Origin: CAYLZW01 sp964388085
Lineage (GTDB): Bacteria; Myxococcota; UBA727; CAYLZW01
Reading direction: 5' to 3'
DNA length: 8,519 bases
NCBI GenBank assembly: GCA_964388085.1
Contig: CAYLZW010000251.1
Coordinates: forward strand, 1-8,519
Shown: positions 6,952 through 8,519 of the stretch, in pieces
Layout: each line of letters starts with the position of its first letter
Position numbering within the stretch: position 1 is the first letter of the stretch
Program-made: the position numbers and the translations under genes
Notes under the pieces: generated by a model
Database searches by the model: none
What the model saw: only the letters and a program-made list of their open reading frames with translations
What the model was told of the DNA's origin: nothing

Positions 6952-6958
6952 TTTCCCC

Positions 6959-8074
6959 ATGGTCGCTACTGTCGCTCACCGCGCCCCCCAACGGTCCCTT
7001 CCTCCTCCCGACACCGAGCTCTGCTACGCGCACGTCCACGAGGACCCCGCGCTCGAGATGACGCTGGTCGAGGTGCTGGCGCGCGAGCTGGGACGCCCGC
7101 TGCGCGTCGCCGTGGTGGCGTCGGGGGGCTGTACGGCGCTCGCGCTGCTCTCGAGCGAGCACGTCGCCCGCGTCGACGCCATTGATCTGAACCCCGCTCA
7201 GCTCCACCTGGTCGAGCTCAAGCGCGCGGCCATCGAGGAGCTCGACGCTCAAGGCCAGCAGACGCTGCTCGGCAGTGAGGAGGCGGACCCGGACGATCGC
7301 TGGCACGCCTACGAGCGCGTGCGCGACCGGCTGCCGGAGGCGACCCGCGCGTACTGGAACCTGCGCCAGGCGGAGATCGGCTTCGGTGTCTCGCGCGCGG
7401 CGCGCTTCGAGCGCCTCTGTCAGGAGCTCGCCGACGCGTTCAGCGAGGAGGGCCTCGATCCCGTGCGCCGTCCGTCGGAGGCGCTCGGCCACCCGGCGTG
7501 GCGCTCGATCTTCGGCCGCGTCTTCGACCAGAGCCGCCTGGCGAGCCAGTTCGGCACGGCGTCGACGACGTACTCCACCGGCGTGCCCATGAGCGCGCAC
7601 CTGTCCCAGCGCATGGCCGAGGCGCTGCGCCGCACCTGGCGCTCGACCAATTACCTCGTCACGCAGCTGTTCCCGAACGGTCCCGCCGAGGTGCCGACCT
7701 GCATGAACCCCGGCGTGCAGGAGCGCATGCGCGCGCTCGGGACGGGACGATTGCATCTACACCGCGGCCCCTTCCTCGGCTGCCTCACCGAGCTGGCGGC
7801 GAGCCAGCCGTTCGACCTCGTGCAGACCTCCGACGTCACCGACTGGCTGCCGCAGACCGAGCGCATGGCACTCGTGCGCGCGGCGAAGGACGCGCTCACG
7901 CCCGGCGGCGCCCTGCTGGCGCGCCGCGCCAATGGCGACGGCGAGCTGGTCAGCCTCATCGCCCAGCACCTCGAGGTGGACGCCGCGACGAGCGCCGCCT
8001 TCCTCGAGCGCGAGCGCTCGTTCCTGTACCGCGAGGTGGTCGTCGCCCGTCGTGCGCCCGTTCCTGCTAAGTAA
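6959..8074 (+). CDS. DUF3419 family, BtaA-like SAM-dependent 3-amino-3-carboxypropyltransferase
   Basis: This 371-residue soluble protein fits the DUF3419 family, whose best-known member, BtaA, transfers the 3-amino-3-carboxypropyl group of S-adenosylmethionine to diacylglycerol in betaine-lipid synthesis. Evidence is YAHVHEDP (23-30), at the place where BtaA has a YxQxWEDP-type motif; the SAM-binding SGGCTALALL (55-64); the acidic-loop IDLNPAQ (75-81); the family-typical STTYSTGVP in the middle; and the late SDVTDWLP (291-298) followed by LTPGG (313-317). Length is near the family norm. BtaB, the methyltransferase that completes the betaine headgroup, is not in the window, and the Trp of WEDP is His here, so betaine-lipid synthesis is only one possibility. 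ATG at 6959 has a good ribosome binding site. The next gene starts six bases after the stop, in the same frame, so the two probably form an operon. Confidence 0.85.
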   Translation: MVATVAHRAPQRSLPPPDTELCYAHVHEDPALEMTLVEVLARELGRPLRVAVVASGGCTALALLSSEHVARVDAIDLNPAQLHLVELKRAAIEELDAQGQQTLLGSEEADPDDRWHAYERVRDRLPEATRAYWNLRQAEIGFGVSRAARFERLCQELADAFSEEGLDPVRRPSEALGHPAWRSIFGRVFDQSRLASQFGTASTTYSTGVPMSAHLSQRMAEALRRTWRSTNYLVTQLFPNGPAEVPTCMNPGVQERMRALGTGRLHLHRGPFLGCLTELAASQPFDLVQTSDVTDWLPQTERMALVRAAKDALTPGGALLARRANGDGELVSLIAQHLEVDAATSAAFLERERSFLYREVVVARRAPVPAK

Positions 8075-8080
8075 CGGCGG

Positions 8081-8519
8081 GTGATCAAGTACCTCGGGTC
8101 GAAGAAGAAGCTGCTCGATCTCATCGGCGGCGCCATCCAGGCGCACCCGAGCGCGACGAGCGTGCTCGACCTGTTCTCGGGCACCTCGCGCGTCGGGCAC
8201 GCGCTCAAGCGCGACGGCTACCGGGTCATCGCGAACGACCACAACGCCTACGCGCACACGCTCGCGCGCTGCTACGTCGAGGCCGACCTCGAGCGTCACG
8301 GGGACGACGCGCGTGAGCTGCTGCGCGCGCTGAACGCGCTACCGGCTCGAGACGGCTGGTTCACCGACACCTTCTGCGTGCGCTCGCGCTACCTGCACCC
8401 GAAGAACGGCGCCCGCGTCGACGCCATCCGAGAAGAGATCGCCTGCATGTCGCTCGAGCCCGTCCTCGAGGCGGTGCTGCTGACCTCGCTGATGGAGGCG
8501 GCCGACCGCGTGGACAGCA
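8081..8519 (+). CDS. D12-class adenine-specific DNA methyltransferase, 5' part (cut by window end)
   Basis: The first 146 residues are present and the gene continues past the right edge. IKYLGSKKKLLDLIG (2-16) is the N-terminal signature of the MethyltransfD12 (Dam-like) family. VLDLFSGTSRVG (28-39) is SAM-binding motif I, with SGTSR in place of the commoner SGxG, and ANDHN (51-55) supplies the acidic motif II residue. The later TDTFCVRSRYLHPKNG and TSLMEAADRVD stretches resemble a subgroup of D12 enzymes I remember from actinobacteria and other high-GC bacteria. The catalytic DPPY-type motif is not reached, so activity cannot be judged. Products of this family methylate adenine N6 in DNA, in restriction-modification, epigenetic regulation or phage contexts. 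GTG 8081 is the first possible start: the preceding gene's TAA lies in the same frame only two codons upstream. No strong ribosome binding site is seen, which suggests translational coupling to the preceding gene. Confidence 0.88.
   Translation, partial: MIKYLGSKKKLLDLIGGAIQAHPSATSVLDLFSGTSRVGHALKRDGYRVIANDHNAYAHTLARCYVEADLERHGDDARELLRALNALPARDGWFTDTFCVRSRYLHPKNGARVDAIREEIACMSLEPVLEAVLLTSLMEAADRVDS

Larger units (their letters stand above)
6518..6958 (+). other. Gene-free leader region upstream of the BtaA-like/methyltransferase operon
   Basis: This 441-base stretch has no supportable gene. Its open frames are Arg-rich or Ser-rich and unlike any family. It must carry the end of the upstream transcript and the promoter of the downstream operon. 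Visible elements are an inverted repeat GGCGCA/TGCGCC (6662-6667 and 6675-6680, 7-base loop) without a T-tract, an 8-bp palindrome GTGATCAC near 6690, and the 13-bp tandem repeats at its right end. TTGCGT at 6800-6805 could be a -35 box but has no good -10 partner. GC content looks lower and less codon-structured than in the flanking genes. Confidence 0.5.

Noticed and set aside
6698..7756. Long minus-strand open frame with Cys-rich 13-residue repeats (RRLCAKTLCEDSV-like)
   Set aside because: The repeats are the translation of the 13-bp DNA array, and the rest is antisense to the BtaA-like gene. Its codon bias follows the plus-strand frame.

Overview
The window is very GC-rich with strongly GC-biased third codon positions. 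It most likely comes from a myxobacterium-type organism (Myxococcota). The best single clue is the secreted serine protease at 324-1502, which ends in a MYXO-CTERM-like tail: Cys residues, a short hydrophobic helix and six arginines. A Ski2-like helicase with a DUF3516-type C-terminal region and a glycine/alanine-rich envelope-type protein fit that lineage but do not prove it. No transposase, integrase, CRISPR array or prophage gene is visible.

Layout, left to right. A tRNA-Lys(CTT) with encoded CCA lies on the minus strand at the left edge. A trypsin-like (S1 family) protease follows on the plus strand, with a lipobox-like signal sequence and the MYXO-CTERM tail. It converges on an 867-residue SF2 helicase on the minus strand. 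Only 42 bases separate the two stop codons, and they hold overlapping inverted repeats. A pair of perfect 11-bp tandem repeats abuts the helicase start codon. Next, on the plus strand, comes a large Gly/Ala-rich repetitive membrane or envelope protein. Its reading frame clearly continues 5' of the first canonical start codon, so its N-terminus is missing, shifted or read from an unusual start. A 441-base gene-free stretch follows and ends in six copies of a 13-bp direct repeat. Immediately after it is an apparent two-gene operon: a DUF3419/BtaA-like SAM-dependent enzyme, then a D12-class adenine DNA methyltransferase that runs off the right edge.

How the genes work together. The protease, helicase and membrane protein look like independent units. 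The only convincing functional grouping is the right-hand operon. Its two genes share a reading frame and are separated by one stop codon plus two sense codons, so they are probably translated together. The 13-bp repeats sit directly upstream of its ribosome binding site and are the most intriguing regulatory feature here. The two best leads are this repeat-fronted operon and the repetitive envelope protein with the anomalous 5' end.
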